A DNA stretch of 50,675 nucleotides from Spirogloea muscicola (lineage: Eukaryota > Streptophyta > Zygnematophyceae > Spirogloeales > Spirogloeaceae). Made by a program: the position numbers and the translations under genes. This document shows positions 9,467-20,276 of the stretch, one piece after another; the stretch's first letter is position 1, and every line of letters begins with the position of its first letter. A model generated the notes under the pieces. The model saw nothing but the letters and a program-made list of their open reading frames with translations, did not search any database and was not told the origin of the DNA. The stretch spans positions 215,802 to 266,476 of the forward strand of contig WELB01000105.1 in the NCBI GenBank assembly GCA_009602725.1, read 5' to 3'.

Positions 9467-10803
9467 ATGGTGTGGTTCCAGTGCGAGGAGTGCGGCGGAG
9501 AGCTGAAGAAGCCGAAGCTCAAGGCGCACTTCTTCCAGTGCGCCGCCAACCGGGTGCGCAGCCCGGGCCCCCGGCCCGCCGCCCGCCTCGGCGGCGCTGG
9601 CTGCGCTCCCAGCGGCGCGAGCCCTAAACCCCTACGCCCTTACCCTAAACCCCTACACCCTTACCCCAATATCCAAGCCCTTGCTTTGGTGGCGGCGGCG
9701 GCGGCGCGCAGCTGTCGTGCCTGGACTGCGGCGTGGTGTTCGACCGCTGGAGCGTGCAGGACCACACCTCCTGCGTCACCGAGACGGTGTGTTCGCCCAC
9801 CACAGCCGCCGCCGTGCCGCCGCCGCGGAGCTGGCCTGACCGCCGCGGCCGGCGCCCGCATCGCAGGAGAAGTACGGCCCCAAGGGCCCCGCCAAGGCGG
9901 CCCCAGCAGCCATGGCGCCCCAGTCGACCGCAGCGCTGGCGCAGGCCCGGCCGCTCAACGGCCATGCGCCGCTGCCCACCAGGCAAGCTGCGTCGCCGCC
10001 GCCGCCGCCGTCGCTTTCGTGGAGTTGCCTGCGCTGCGGAGCTTTCCGGCGCGGCAGTGATGGGTGCGACCGGCAGCCATGGTCAGTCTCTCCCTATCAC
10101 CAGCCTTGTGACGTTGCTTTGCTTGGGTATGCAAAGCAGGGCCCACGAGAAGCCGGAGGCAGCGCCGGGTGGGGCGCCGAGCGACGCGCTGGGTGAGACC
10201 GCCGCTGCTTGTAAGGAGTCGCCGCAGGTGGCAGAGGCGGAGAGCCGTAAGAAGGCGAAGAAGGGGAAGCAGAACAAGGTGCAGAGGAGGGAGGGCGAGG
10301 TGTGGGGAGAGCTTGCCGAGGCCAATGGATCTGGCAAGCAGGATGAAGAGGTCCGCTCACAACAGCGTGAGAAGAGGAGCGTGAGTGAAGAATTGCTTCA
10401 TGAAAGGCATCGGGAGCGCAAGCTGCCGGCCATGCCGGCCAAGCCCGCCGTGCCTGAGGCGCTGCCGGAAACGGCAGAGGAGGAGGGCAGGAGGAGGAAG
10501 AAGAAGAAGAAGAACGGGAAGACGGCGTCAGAAATGAGGAACGAGGCGGGGCAGCAGCAGGAGGAGGAGGGCGAGGGGGAAGGAGCGGCAGCCACGAGCA
10601 ATGCCACAAGTCACGTAGCATTAGAGGAAAGCGCAGTGCCGGAAGCGGGAGCTGGGCATGCAGTGCCGCTTTCTGTCGCTGTTGCGGGCGGGAGAGAGGC
10701 CAAGAAGGGCCGCAAGACAGCTAAGCCTGTTGCAGCGGCGGCACTGCCGGTGGAGGTGGCGGCNCGCGCGCTGCAGGGCTGGCGCCCGCCATGGACGTGC
10801 TGA
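9467..10803 (+). CDS. LYAR: LYAR-type C2HC zinc-finger nucleolar protein
   Basis: Known role: LYAR proteins are nucleolar factors linked to pre-rRNA processing and cell growth. Seen: exon 1 (9467-9553) starts MVWFQCEECGGELKKPKL and ends HFFQCAANR; exon 2 (9712-9786) reads LSCLDCGVVFDRWSVQDHTS; exon 3 starts at 9867 with EKYGPKG. Together they form the paired LYAR zinc fingers (C-x2-C...H-x3-C, then C-x2-C...H-x3-C) and the EKYG motif that follows them. A later exon (from about 10141, probably spliced from 10080) gives a Lys/Glu-rich acidic-basic region typical of the family. The reading frame runs to a stop at 10801-10803. The C-terminal WKKL-type segment of plant relatives is not visible. 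The end overlaps the start of the next gene by 13 bp and an N lies at 10764, so the C-terminus is doubtful. Confidence 0.78.
9622..9667. repeat. Telomere-like repeat island in LYAR intron 1
   Basis: CCCTAAACCCCTACGCCCTT and the following CCCTAAACCCC form an island of degenerate CCCTAAA units. It lies in the first intron of the LYAR gene (9554-9711). Confidence 0.7.
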
Positions 10804-13800
10804 AGAAGCCGATGACCAGGAGCGCGTCTGCCGAGCTCGCGGCGCGGCAGGGCAACGGCGGCGCGACGCTGGCGCATGCTTCCGCCGCCGCCGTCGCCTC
10901 GGCCGCCGTCTCAGCCACCGCCGCCGGGCTGGGGCCCGGCTACGTCCGCAGCAGCGAGGAGATCTTCCTGCGGGACTACATCGAGTCGGGGCAGCTGCCG
11001 CCGGCGCCGAGCATGAGCGACGTCTTCAACTTCCCCCAGGTCACGTCGCCGCCAGCACCGCGCCCGTCCTACGGCTCCCGCCTCAACAGCGAGGAGCTCT
11101 TCAACTCCTGGATCACCACCACGCAGGTTCGAGCCGCGGCTGAGACCCCGTCCGTGTGGGTTTTGCCCTTGCCCTGTGGAATGCTGGCAGCTACAGGCTT
11201 CTCAAGGGCAAGAGCTTGCTGAGACCTGCCGTGCTTGTGCAGCCGCAGAGCACTGCTCCGCCGCCGTCCCCTCCGCCGTTGCCTCCTTCTAGGCCGCGCA
11301 GGTGCGCACTCCACTGCTATCACAGCTGCAAATTATATTCGTTGTCGAATGGTTGATGGCAGCAGTTGTAGTTGCTCTAGCAGTCCTGAGCATGAACAGA
11401 CTGTCCGGGCAGGAGGGGCTGCTGTGACGTCCTCCCTCCTCATGCAACACCGGCTGCAGGGTCAGCGAGCTGAGGGCACTCATGGCCAACAAGCCAAATC
11501 CTGCACCCTCGGCGCGTGTGGACAGTCGAGAGCAGTTCATGCAGACCAGCTCCTGGCTGTTGGACGGCAGCAAGTGAGCTTCCCCCCCTGACTCGTTGCG
11601 CCATGGTCTCTGGTCGAGCTCCGAGTGTCCCTTTCTCATTAGTCATAAGAAGCACCTCAGGGCTTCCACTAGGATTCAATGAACAACTCAATCTTGTGTC
11701 CTGTGAACAAACAAGCTCGTCAAAGGTTGCTGTTGCTCAGACTGCACCAACCAAGCACGCTAGGCCCTTGCTGAATAGAACCTCTGCGAGGTGGGGCAAG
11801 AAAGGCCTAACGTTTGTCCACCGCAGCCACGCAAATGAAGACATGCCTTGTGTCCGCCGCAGCCGAGCACGAAGGAGTCGTGTGTGTCTGCTGCAGCTGC
11901 AGCTGCACGTCCTCCACCTTACAGGAGTCCCTAATAAAGGTCGTCGAGGCTTGTGGGTTGCTCAGGATCTCTATGGATAAACCCAACACCATTCCTCCCC
12001 TCCCCCCCCCATCCCTTACCCCCTTTTCCTTGCCATGGTGGTCCTGCGCCAGTTTGCAAGGCGCATATCATGCAGAGGCTGCAGATGCCTCAGACGCCCT
12101 TGCAGCCAAGAGACCACCTGAAGCAGACTTCATCACGGTCAGCATTCATTTCAAACCCTGTCAAACCTGTGCTGCGAAGAAGCTTACTTTCTGCCAACGT
12201 GGACCTGGAAAGATCTCTTGCGTGAAAGGTTGTGGCAGCTCAAAAAAAATGTTGTCAAGCTGGTGCACCATGCTGGCTATTGTTTGCACAACTTCTTGTT
12301 CTTGAATGTAGGAAAACTGACAGGTATACCATGAAGTTCAGAAGTTCTAAATAGAATATTGTGATTCAGCCAGGAGTTCTCATCTGCCATAATTCTAAAT
12401 CTGTTGAACACATCTGTTGCAGAACACTCTGACACAGTGGTATAATTCGCCAACACCAATGACGAGGAATCGATCGTCTGAGCTCATGTATGATGCGCAG
12501 CTCTCCTTTGCGGCACTGCATCTGGGCTTCTCAGCAATGCTAGGGGTCCTAGCAGAATGATTAGTATGGTTCCACTGTCTACCAACGTCACAGTAGCTGA
12601 AGGCCTGTTCAAAGGCAACTCATATCAACAATGTTTCTGCATTGCTGATGAAAGTAGTTTTTCACATCACAGGAAGGCAGCAGCGCAGCGAGGCATCTCT
12701 CTGCCAGATGCCACGAGCCTTACACATCAGGCTATCCTACAGCAGCATTATCCGGCTCACAGCACTGGTGTTGCATATCCGCCCCCAGTGCCTCCGCTGA
12801 CGCTGCTGCCTGGGACCAGCTATGCACGAAGCAGCCAAAGCAGCAGGTCTGAGAATAACGGCGGGCCTGACAGAGGTGTGGGCCCAGCCCACCACGAGCT
12901 GCAGCAGTCGTTGCCCTCCAATAGCGGATCACGGGACACGTCGGGGACCGTGCACGATGTCTCGCTGCCCTCGGCTGGACGGCCAAGCTCCGTGACGAAC
13001 GCTGTAAATCAATTGAGAGGGTAAGTGACTTGTGGAAGATTCAATGTCTGGCAAGGGGGTCTCACATGGAGCCAGTACTTGACCTCACCTGGCTTTTAGC
13101 CTGTTTGGATATTGCAGGACATTGAAGAGGAAGGCTGGAGCAAAGCAGGGTGGAGGAGGGAAGGCAGCTGTGTTGCTTGGTCTTTCAAGCCCTGTCCAAC
13201 AAGAGGGCCTGCAGCCACTGCCGTTGCTTGAGGACCAAGCCTCGCCCCAGACGCAGCCCGTCATGAAGTTGACATTGACGCCTTCCATATCAGCCACAAG
13301 TGTGCCACCTGTGCCAGAATCCTTGGCGGGCTTGCAACTGAGCTTGCGAAGGGATGACAGTGCAGGGGCACACAGCAGGCCGAGCAACACTGCCGAAGTC
13401 AGCGAGGGCCAATCACCCATGTGTCAATTGGCACCTCGTGCAGAGGAGAGTGTTGGTACATTGCTTGACGGCATGTTGGTAAGCACGTCCTGACTTGAGT
13501 ACCATCAATGGCCACCATCACTTGAGTGTTTCATGTTGTATGTACCGCCAGTTTCCACTAAGTCAGGGGTTCATTGGGTGGTTATCTTTGTGCTCCTGAC
13601 GCAGGATGCCACGAGATCTTATGTGTGGGCTTGCACTTGCAGCTGCCTCAGACTGGTGCTTCCTCTTAAAGTATGCTCTCCTGTGGTGTGCAGGAACTGC
13701 CGCAACTGAATGCGCCCGTGGTACCGCCTGAGCAGTTGCCAAGGACCTCCTCTGGCCCTCCTCTGAGCCTTCTCCATGCAACGCTAAGCCTACAACAGCC

Positions 13801-14884
13801 TGTCCTACTTCACTCAAACTCGGTCCCTGCAGGCAACCTTTCCCATGCTCTGTCTGGAGTTGATCATCTGACCAGGACTGGCTCACTGGCCTCTGGGGAG
13901 GGGCTGTTCTCCGCTTCGCCGTCGTCCAACGGGGGCGCCTCTGCCATGGACAACAGTGCCCTTGAGAGAGCAGCTTCTGTGAACTCCAAGGGAAGCTCAG
14001 GTTGGCATCCTGCAGATTTTACTTTACTACCATGGTTTTACAGGCCAGAATCTGGCTTCTTGCCTTCCTGCTGGAGTGGCACAAGCGCTGCGTGAGAGAG
14101 TGGCACATGTATCATTCCTCTCATTTCACATGCAGAACTGTTGAAGGTGCTGCTTGGTACTGACCGTTGTGTACTCATGAATGTGGGTGTTGTGGACTTT
14201 ACACAGACCTCGTAGGAGGCAAAGGTGACATTGTCATGGATGCAACAAGGAGGCGACGAGAAGAACGACAAAAGAAGTAAGTGCTCCTTTGGTTTGTCAT
14301 GCTGTAGGTGCAATGAAAACGCACTAATATTTGTGATAAGATCAAGAGACAAGCTTGGTCCGACGCTGCAAAGAAGTGTGGCAAGTGTGTCTTGAGTACT
14401 AATGGTGCAGGTCAGTGAACGTCTTTGACATCATGGCAGGTTAGCTGAATCCAAGGGAAGAGGTGGCGTTGCCCCCATTCTTTCAGCTGATGTTGTAGCC
14501 TTAAACAAACGTTGCCTGGACCTGGAAAAAGAAGTGCGCTCGCTGAAGCTCAATCTTGCGTTCATGAATCGGTGAGGGGACTACACAGGTGTACTTAAGG
14601 TCACGTGGTTTCCTGCTTCAGATTTATCAACCTCTGCGCTTTGTGCCGCAATTTCTCAGCCAAGTAAAGCGAGGAACTTGTTCAGAAATTGTACTTCCTA
14701 GAGAAGCCAGGCCAAGGTGTCTGACACCTTGCAAGGCTGGGCACTGCTCGATGCTGAATACCGTCATGTAGCTGTTGGCATTTCAATTGTGTTGTCCTCC
14801 AGAAAGGATTCCGAGCAGACCACCAAGATTGAGGAGCTGGAGGCTGAGGTCAAGAAGTTACGTGGTAAGCTAGACACGCTTTAG
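10791..14884 (+). CDS. CYCLOPS: CYCLOPS/IPD3-like coiled-coil transcription factor, 11 exons, 652 aa
   Basis: The model joins 10791-11126, 11243-11301, 11460-11573, 12053-12137, 12423-12487, 12673-13020, 13118-13478, 13694-14000, 14207-14276, 14440-14571 and 14803-14884. Every joint is GT-AG and in phase; the total is 1959 nt. Known role: in land plants CYCLOPS/IPD3 is a nuclear, DNA-binding target of the Ca2+/calmodulin kinase CCaMK and switches on symbiosis genes. Seen: RSSEEIFLRDYIESG (53-67) and RLNSEELFNSWI (97-108), the paired SEELF motifs; PMTRNRSSELM (210-220); NQLRGTLKRKAG, matching the family's LKGTLxRK block; a basic RRRREERQKK (about 571-580); LAESKGRG; then KRCLDLEKEVRSLKLN and NRKDSEQTTKIEEL, near-identical to the plant C-terminal coiled coil. 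It is longer than legume CYCLOPS (about 520 aa) because of a low-complexity middle. The exon at 12053 and the C-terminus (KLRGKLDTL stop, versus a splice near 14866 to about 15000) are the least certain. Confidence 0.85.
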
Positions 14885-15987
14885 CTTAGCAAAGGACATC
14901 TGCATGTGCTTCTTAAAAACATTGTTTGCCTTCAGCAACATCTGCTTGGGGCTCACAAAAGCTCCTTAATTGCAATATCTGGGTTTGACATGTTCGCAGG
15001 CCGCACGTGACCACTACAAGGTGGAGCGAGGGGGCACTTAGGCCCTTCTCTTAGTCAATCTCTTTGAGGATTAGCAGGTTATTTATGACCACTTTGTGCA
15101 CCAAAACAGTGCCCTTGTAGACCGCCACAACTTTTGCCCATGTAAGCTGCGCGACGTCCATTATCTTTAACCAGTACAATGTTACCAAGCTGTTCTCTCC
15201 AGCAGGCTGCCAGCTGCGTCTTCACTTGTGCCTCTGTATCTACACGGAGCCACTAGTATGACCAAGCTATGACGCCACATTCAGCCGGTATCCCAGGTAT
15301 GAGACCTTCAGACCTGGGGCAATTATGGATTGATAAGCTTTGGCTCGCACTTGTTGCCGCTGCTTTCTCAGAGAAGATGTTGCTCCCGTTCTTATGGACA
15401 AAGAGGAAATTGCCTTGTGTCCATATAAATTGAGTTTTCTTATTGTCCATATGAGTTGTCTTTTGTTGCAAGGCAAGCCGCTACCTCATAATGTTAACGT
15501 CAAGGGCCTTAGGGACCTAGCTCCATCTACTGCTGCCATGGTCAGCTGCCAATGAATGAACTGAACACTCAACTATCAGACATTCAGTCTGCTCATTCAG
15601 CGTTGAGCTTCCAGAATCGATCTGGACAGTAAGTACTGTCAACTAGCAAATCTGACGGAAGCACATACCCTGCTTTGGTTGTGCACATCACAGAGACAAG
15701 TGGGCAACTATATACAGGTCATGGGTGAAGTATCACTGGAGCAGGCTGCTTTCAACGTTTGGAAGTATACCTGTCACTCGCGCGCACAATGAGGTGGCCT
15801 GTCACTTGGTGGGATCCAAAGTCTGCAGCAGTATGTGTTGAGCTCGGAGGGATGCTAGGTGTGGTCCGATGGCATTCAATACCTGTTGAGTAGTGAAAGC
15901 GAGTTCAGCAATGCGAGTGGATGTTACTACAGATGTTGGAGGATGGAGATTCTGGGAATGTAAGAGGACTCAAGCATCTGCATCAGT
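14885..15987. other. Intergenic between convergent CYCLOPS and LON-domain genes
   Basis: A possible alternative last CYCLOPS exon lies at about 15000-15010, giving RGRT then stop. Minus-strand frames at about 15043-15280 read weakly like a decayed copia-type fragment, but no catalytic motif is present. No gene is called. Confidence 0.35.
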
Positions 15988-18160
15988 TCACTTGACTTGA
16001 AACATCACACAGTGTCTTGAGCGAGCTGGAAAGTCGGCAAAGGAGCTGACCCAATCAAGTCGCTTCCCAGTATCTTGCATCTCCAGGAGAGTCAACCTTT
16101 CATCGGGTGCTGCTTCCACCTGCATGGCCATTTGTGCAGATGTTAAGCGAAGGCAGGATTGCATGGCCAAGCTGGACTCTAAACTTAAGACATGTACCGT
16201 ACACTTGATAGAACGCACCGAAGTCAAGCCAGTAGGATGCAATTACATCTTATCCACCAATGACAAACTTTGCTGGCTTCACCCAATAATTGGACCATAG
16301 TGAATGATAGCACAGCAAACGCAGCACAGCAGCATGATAAACATCCTCTTCAAGATGAAGACCAATGAACAATAGTCGTAAGAACATTACCAGATTTGCG
16401 GCTGCGAAAGAGAAGGCCTCCTGCCGCGCCGGCTTGGCAAGCTGCTCCTGAGCTGCCCAGTATGGGTCGGAGTTGTTGCTCGTATCTCCAACATGGCCAC
16501 AGCCACTTTGCCCACTCGGCCATCTTGCTTTCCTCCAAATACCAATATCTGCTACACAGCTGCCATCCAGCCTTATTCAAGACGTTGCTCAAGCGATATG
16601 TTGCCCAACATCGATTCGTGAGATTGCAATCCTCACTGTTCATATGGATCCTCTTCAACTATCAATCACTCCAAGCAGGTCAGCTGGTACATCCAGCCAA
16701 TGACTGTACCCTCTGAAGCCCGCCGGTTGGGATGAACACTCGAAGCAGCACTGAGTGGAGCAGGGCAGTAAGCCAGGATAGGCTCTGGCAGCCACATCTG
16801 GGGGGGGCGCTGGTGGCCCCTTGGAGCAGCAGGCGGCCTCGCAAGCTCTGCCGTCAGACGTGCAACCTCGCTGAGAGCAGCCCACACCTCCTGCTCCAGG
16901 CGGTCGACTGCACGGCCAAGCCGGCTGGGCGCCCCGTCGCAGACCCACTGGACACCGGCCACGAGGAAGGGCCACTCACGCCTCGCCTCAATGAGCCGAA
17001 AGCGTCGAAGTACCGAGTACGCCACCATCAACGACCCGTCCTCCTGCTGCTTGACACCGTCCACCTGTCGTCATGCAGGCAGACAGAACTGGCCATGAAT
17101 CGCCAATCTTTACTTTGTAGTCTCAAGCACTTCATGTACAGGCATCAGGTCTGACGACCTTTGCTGGCGAGCAGCAAGCCCCTCTTGTAGCTCATCTGAC
17201 AGTGGAGCCGTTCAGGTGAGCAAGTTGCTCACTATGCAGCAGCAGCCCAAAGTGACATCCTTGCTGTAAAGTAATGGAGATCGCTCGCCCTCAGTGCGAG
17301 AGGCATGCAGCAGGTGCACGCCGAAGCGCGGAATAGTCCCCGCAAGCGCGGCAATGTTGGTAACAACATCAAACATTGCCAGGTATTGTGGCTGAAAGAT
17401 CTGCTCGCCACCATAAAAAGCTGACACTGGAATCAGAAGGGTCTTACCAAGTCACAGCACAGCAACTCAAAGAGCTTTCTGTACACCTGCTTGATGCTTG
17501 TGTCAAGCTGGCAATTTTAGGTCCAAGCACCCCAATCTTCATTGCCAAACTACCGCAGAGCCTGAAGATTTCAGCTTGTGGGCCAAGAAGAGAGACACTG
17601 TAGTTTGACGAACACCACGCAGGGCATACGTACGTGCAGGTGGCCTGTGCTGGTAGGCAGGTGCACCGACCTGGTGGCCCAGCGGCAATGACCACAAGAA
17701 GCAGTGATCAATTTGGCACTCCAAGTTGTGATAGGCGCACATGGCCGGGCCCCAGCGCAAGCGGGCAGGCAATGGACCTCCTCATAGCAGCTGCGTCTGG
17801 TAGCGCCAACTCTGGAAATTCTTGTCAGGCAGAACTGAGCATGGTGGCGGAGACACTCACGGCAGCTCCATGATGCAGAGGTCAGTGAGCTCCTCCTTGC
17901 TGCCGTCCATCGCGTCAGCTGCTGCCGTCCGCGAGCCCGGCAAGCTCCAGCATTGTCCACGGCTGCGCCCAGACGCAATGGTGCCACCTGTAGCAAAGTT
18001 GTGCTTGATAGGCTGCCAGCCATGGGGGGTCACAGCCCAGGCCCGGCAGCCGTCCATCGGGTCCGTCGCCCCTGGGCCACCACCTTGGCGCCGGGCATCT
18101 CCAGCAGCACAATTTCGCCTCCTATGATGGGTTTTGACCGTGGCAGCCAAAGCGCAGGCT
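15988..18160 (-). CDS. LON substrate-binding (N-terminal LON) domain protein, multi-exon
   Basis: Known family: stand-alone LON N-terminal domain proteins of plants and bacteria, without the AAA+ and protease parts; plant members are often plastid-targeted and their function is poorly known. Seen, in coding order: GGEIVLLEMPGAKVVAQ (18115-18065), EELTDLCIMELP (about 17895-17861, then GTGAGT), IFQPQYLAMFDVV to RFGVHLLHAS (exon 17400-17233), DGSLMVAYSVLRRFRLIEAR and EWPFLVAGVQWV with a following leucine-rich helix (about 17067-16800), EAFSFAAANL (about 16425-16391, then GTAATG) and VEAAPDERLTLLEMQDTGKR (exon 16119-15988), ending FQVK stop. Order and content match the LON fold through its helical C-terminal half. 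The expected first strand (LPLFPLxxVLFPG) is only present as MELP; the rest was not found. The N-terminus is unresolved. Confidence 0.7.
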
Positions 18161-19055
18161 GCCGGTTGCTGCACCCTGGCCGGCAACGCCATGGACTGTT
18201 GCCGGCTCAGCTCAGATGATTGCAACGGTGGAATCAGCCCTTGGCAACAGTGCTTCCACCCCGCTCCGCTTCAGCCCTGTGCACTCAGTCGCCCGACTCC
18301 AGTGCTGTCTCAGCGTGAAGCTGCCACTGGCATGGCTCTGACTACTGACCGTTATAGATCCCCGACTGCCGCCGGCCCAAATCGTTTAAGGACTTGGCAA
18401 TCCTTCAAAGGCAGCTGCAAAGCAGCGTGCCAACAAGGCCGCCTTTATCTTGCGCCTCCTTTGCCCTCTCTTTGTAGGACCGGCAAGTAAGAGCAGCCAG
18501 TGCCGCTGGGCCGGGCCTGCACGGAACCGCAAGGCGAGCAGCTGCCCACCTGGCGTCCGCCCAGGCGGACTTGGCGCTGCCACTGCCACACTCTGCTGCT
18601 GGTGCTGCCGCTTCTGCGGCTCACATTCCTTCGCTTCCGTCTCCGCCCTCCCTCTAGACCTCACCCGGCTGGCCTGGACTGGCCTCGAGGTTATGGCGAT
18701 GGCAGCTCAATTGGGCAGCCGCGCAGCGGGAGCACTCGCTTCAGTGCTCGTGGGTGCCCAGCAATGGAGCTCCTCCGCAGTATAAGCGGCTGCTGGCAGT
18801 GTCAGCTCGAGGGAGCTGCAGGGGGCAGGGCGGCGCCTGCCATGGAGGCCTGCCTGACGCCGCACCCCAGGCGCAGGCAGGGACTGGCAGTCCGAGCGTC
18901 AGAGATGTGTTCATAATGTGTTGATGATGTTGAAGACTGATATTTGTTGATATAAAAAGAGAAAAACAAGGGAAGAATGCGGCTGCTGATTACTAAACGA
19001 GCGGCTGTGAAAGCCAGCCAGGTGCATACAGATGTGATGTAAGAGAGAAGTAAGA
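18161..19055. other. 5' flank of the LON-domain gene, no gene resolved
   Basis: This probably contains the upstream exons, 5' UTR and promoter of the minus-strand LON-domain gene. A minus-strand frame at 18386-18664 is rich in Arg, Ala and Ser and could hold a transit peptide, but I cannot join it to the body. Plus-strand frames here show no family resemblance. Confidence 0.3.
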
Positions 19056-19495
19056 GAAGAAGCCTCCCAATGGGGGCAAGGGCTGTGAGAAGCCAGCCCG
19101 AAAAGAATTGACAAGGTTCGAAGGGGCCAAACTACGAGCTAAGCAGCGACTGGAAGCGGGTCCCCTAGAGCAAGCGCGGCCAGATTAACTGGTGGCTGGG
19201 AGAGGCCAGCCCAAAAGAATGGACAAGGTCTGAAGGAGTCGGAGTGCTAAGGACTGAGACAGCAGTAAGCGAACTCTCAGTAACCTCTCGTCAGTTGATG
19301 CAAGTCTGAGTAGCCAGAGAAGCAAGCGCGGCCAGATTAACTGGTGGCTGGGAGAGGCCAGCCCAAAAGAATGGACAAGGTCTGAAGGAGTCGGAGCAGC
19401 GACTGCCCAAGAAGAAGTGGCAGAACGGGGGAGGATGGAACACTTAGTAGTTACGAGTGAGGAGCCTCACATCCGACAGACTAGCTGCCGGAAGT
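19056..19495 (-). repeat. Nested LINE-like 3' ends (types A, B, B, A) on the minus strand
   Basis: Read on the minus strand, four truncated pieces follow one another: type A tail (19056-19152), type B end with tail (19170-19314), a second type B tail (19323-19396) and a type A ORF C-terminus (19397-19495; antisense of SDVRLLTRNY). Each tail shows the GGGCTGG/CCAGCC hairpin beside AAAAGAATGGACAAGG (plus-strand reading). The two type B tails are almost identical in sequence. Confidence 0.75.
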
Positions 19496-20276
19496 AAGGG
19501 CTGTGCCCGAAGTTCCGGTCTTTCTAATGCCAATGTATTTGGCGAGTCCAGTGTAAGTTCTGACGAGGGGCCGAAACGAGGCTCGATGGGTTGGCGAAGC
19601 ATAGCCCGACTCCGTTTCACGGACGCCGTCGCCCGGCAACGCCAGCCAGGGTTGCAGGCGGCGGCGCAGCCGCTCCTCGGCTCCCTGGTCCTGGCGGGCC
19701 CCTGACGGCGCCCGCGGCGGCGGCGGCGGCGGCGGCGGCCTAGGTTGGACAGGGCTCTGTTGTGAGCGCTTGCTCCGTTAGGTGCCCGCGTCTCGCGCCC
19801 GACGCCGGCGTCGGGCCGGACCGACGCACGTGGCGCAGTTGGGGAGCGCGTATCCCCGGGAGGATACTTTCCCGCAGGAGCGCCTTCTGCTCGCCACGTG
19901 GGGTTGGCACCTGAGCCCGGGCCCGCCTTACCGGCCTCTGNCCGCCGCCTCAGCCGCCGGCCCGCTACGCCGGCAGCGGGACGTCTTCGCGCCGGCGGCC
20001 ACGCTGGCCTCCCCGCCCCGCACCCTCGCCGCGCCGGTCAAGCAGGTGGCCCTTGAAGCCCTCGTCTCGCGCCACGCTTACTGATACGAGGAGCCCACCT
20101 AGCGACGGCTGACAAGGTATCCTCTCATGGTGCAGTCAGGGTTTAGGGTGCAATCCAGGGATTAGGGTTTTGCTTAGGGTCTGGGGGTTTGGGGGTTTGG
20201 TGGTTATGGGGGCTGGGGTTTAGTAACTGCGTGACTGCGCGTGACTGCGTCGTGTGGCGTCGTGTGCTGCCGCCAG
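19496..20276. other. GC-rich 5' region of NUP107 with a telomere-like island
   Basis: It probably contains the promoter and first exon(s) of NUP107. An open frame at 19782-20084 (MPASRARRRRR... to VALEALVSRHAY) is possible N-terminal coding but matches nothing I know; it includes an N at 19941. At 20138-20205 there is a run of degenerate TTTAGGG-like units (GTTTAGGGTG, GATTAGGGTT, GCTTAGGGTC, then GGGGTTT repeats) in the intron just before the first recognisable exon. Confidence 0.5.

Noticed and set aside
9012-9529. Open frames of up to 163-183 codons on both strands in CCG/GGC-rich DNA
   Set aside because: Poly-Pro, Ala, Gly and Arg reading of triplet repeats in the shared ELOB/LYAR upstream region; no family resemblance.
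10658-11143. 161-codon Arg-rich plus-strand frame
   Set aside because: It is a shadow of the LYAR end and CYCLOPS exon 1 in a third frame, with biased composition from GC-rich codons.
15043-15280. Minus-strand frames vaguely like a copia polyprotein
   Set aside because: Only short hydrophobic patches match; no integrase, protease or RT motif, so no element is called.
17376-17603. Plus-strand 75-codon frame with a plausible helix
   Set aside because: It is antisense to the LON-domain gene exon and intron and has no support as a gene.
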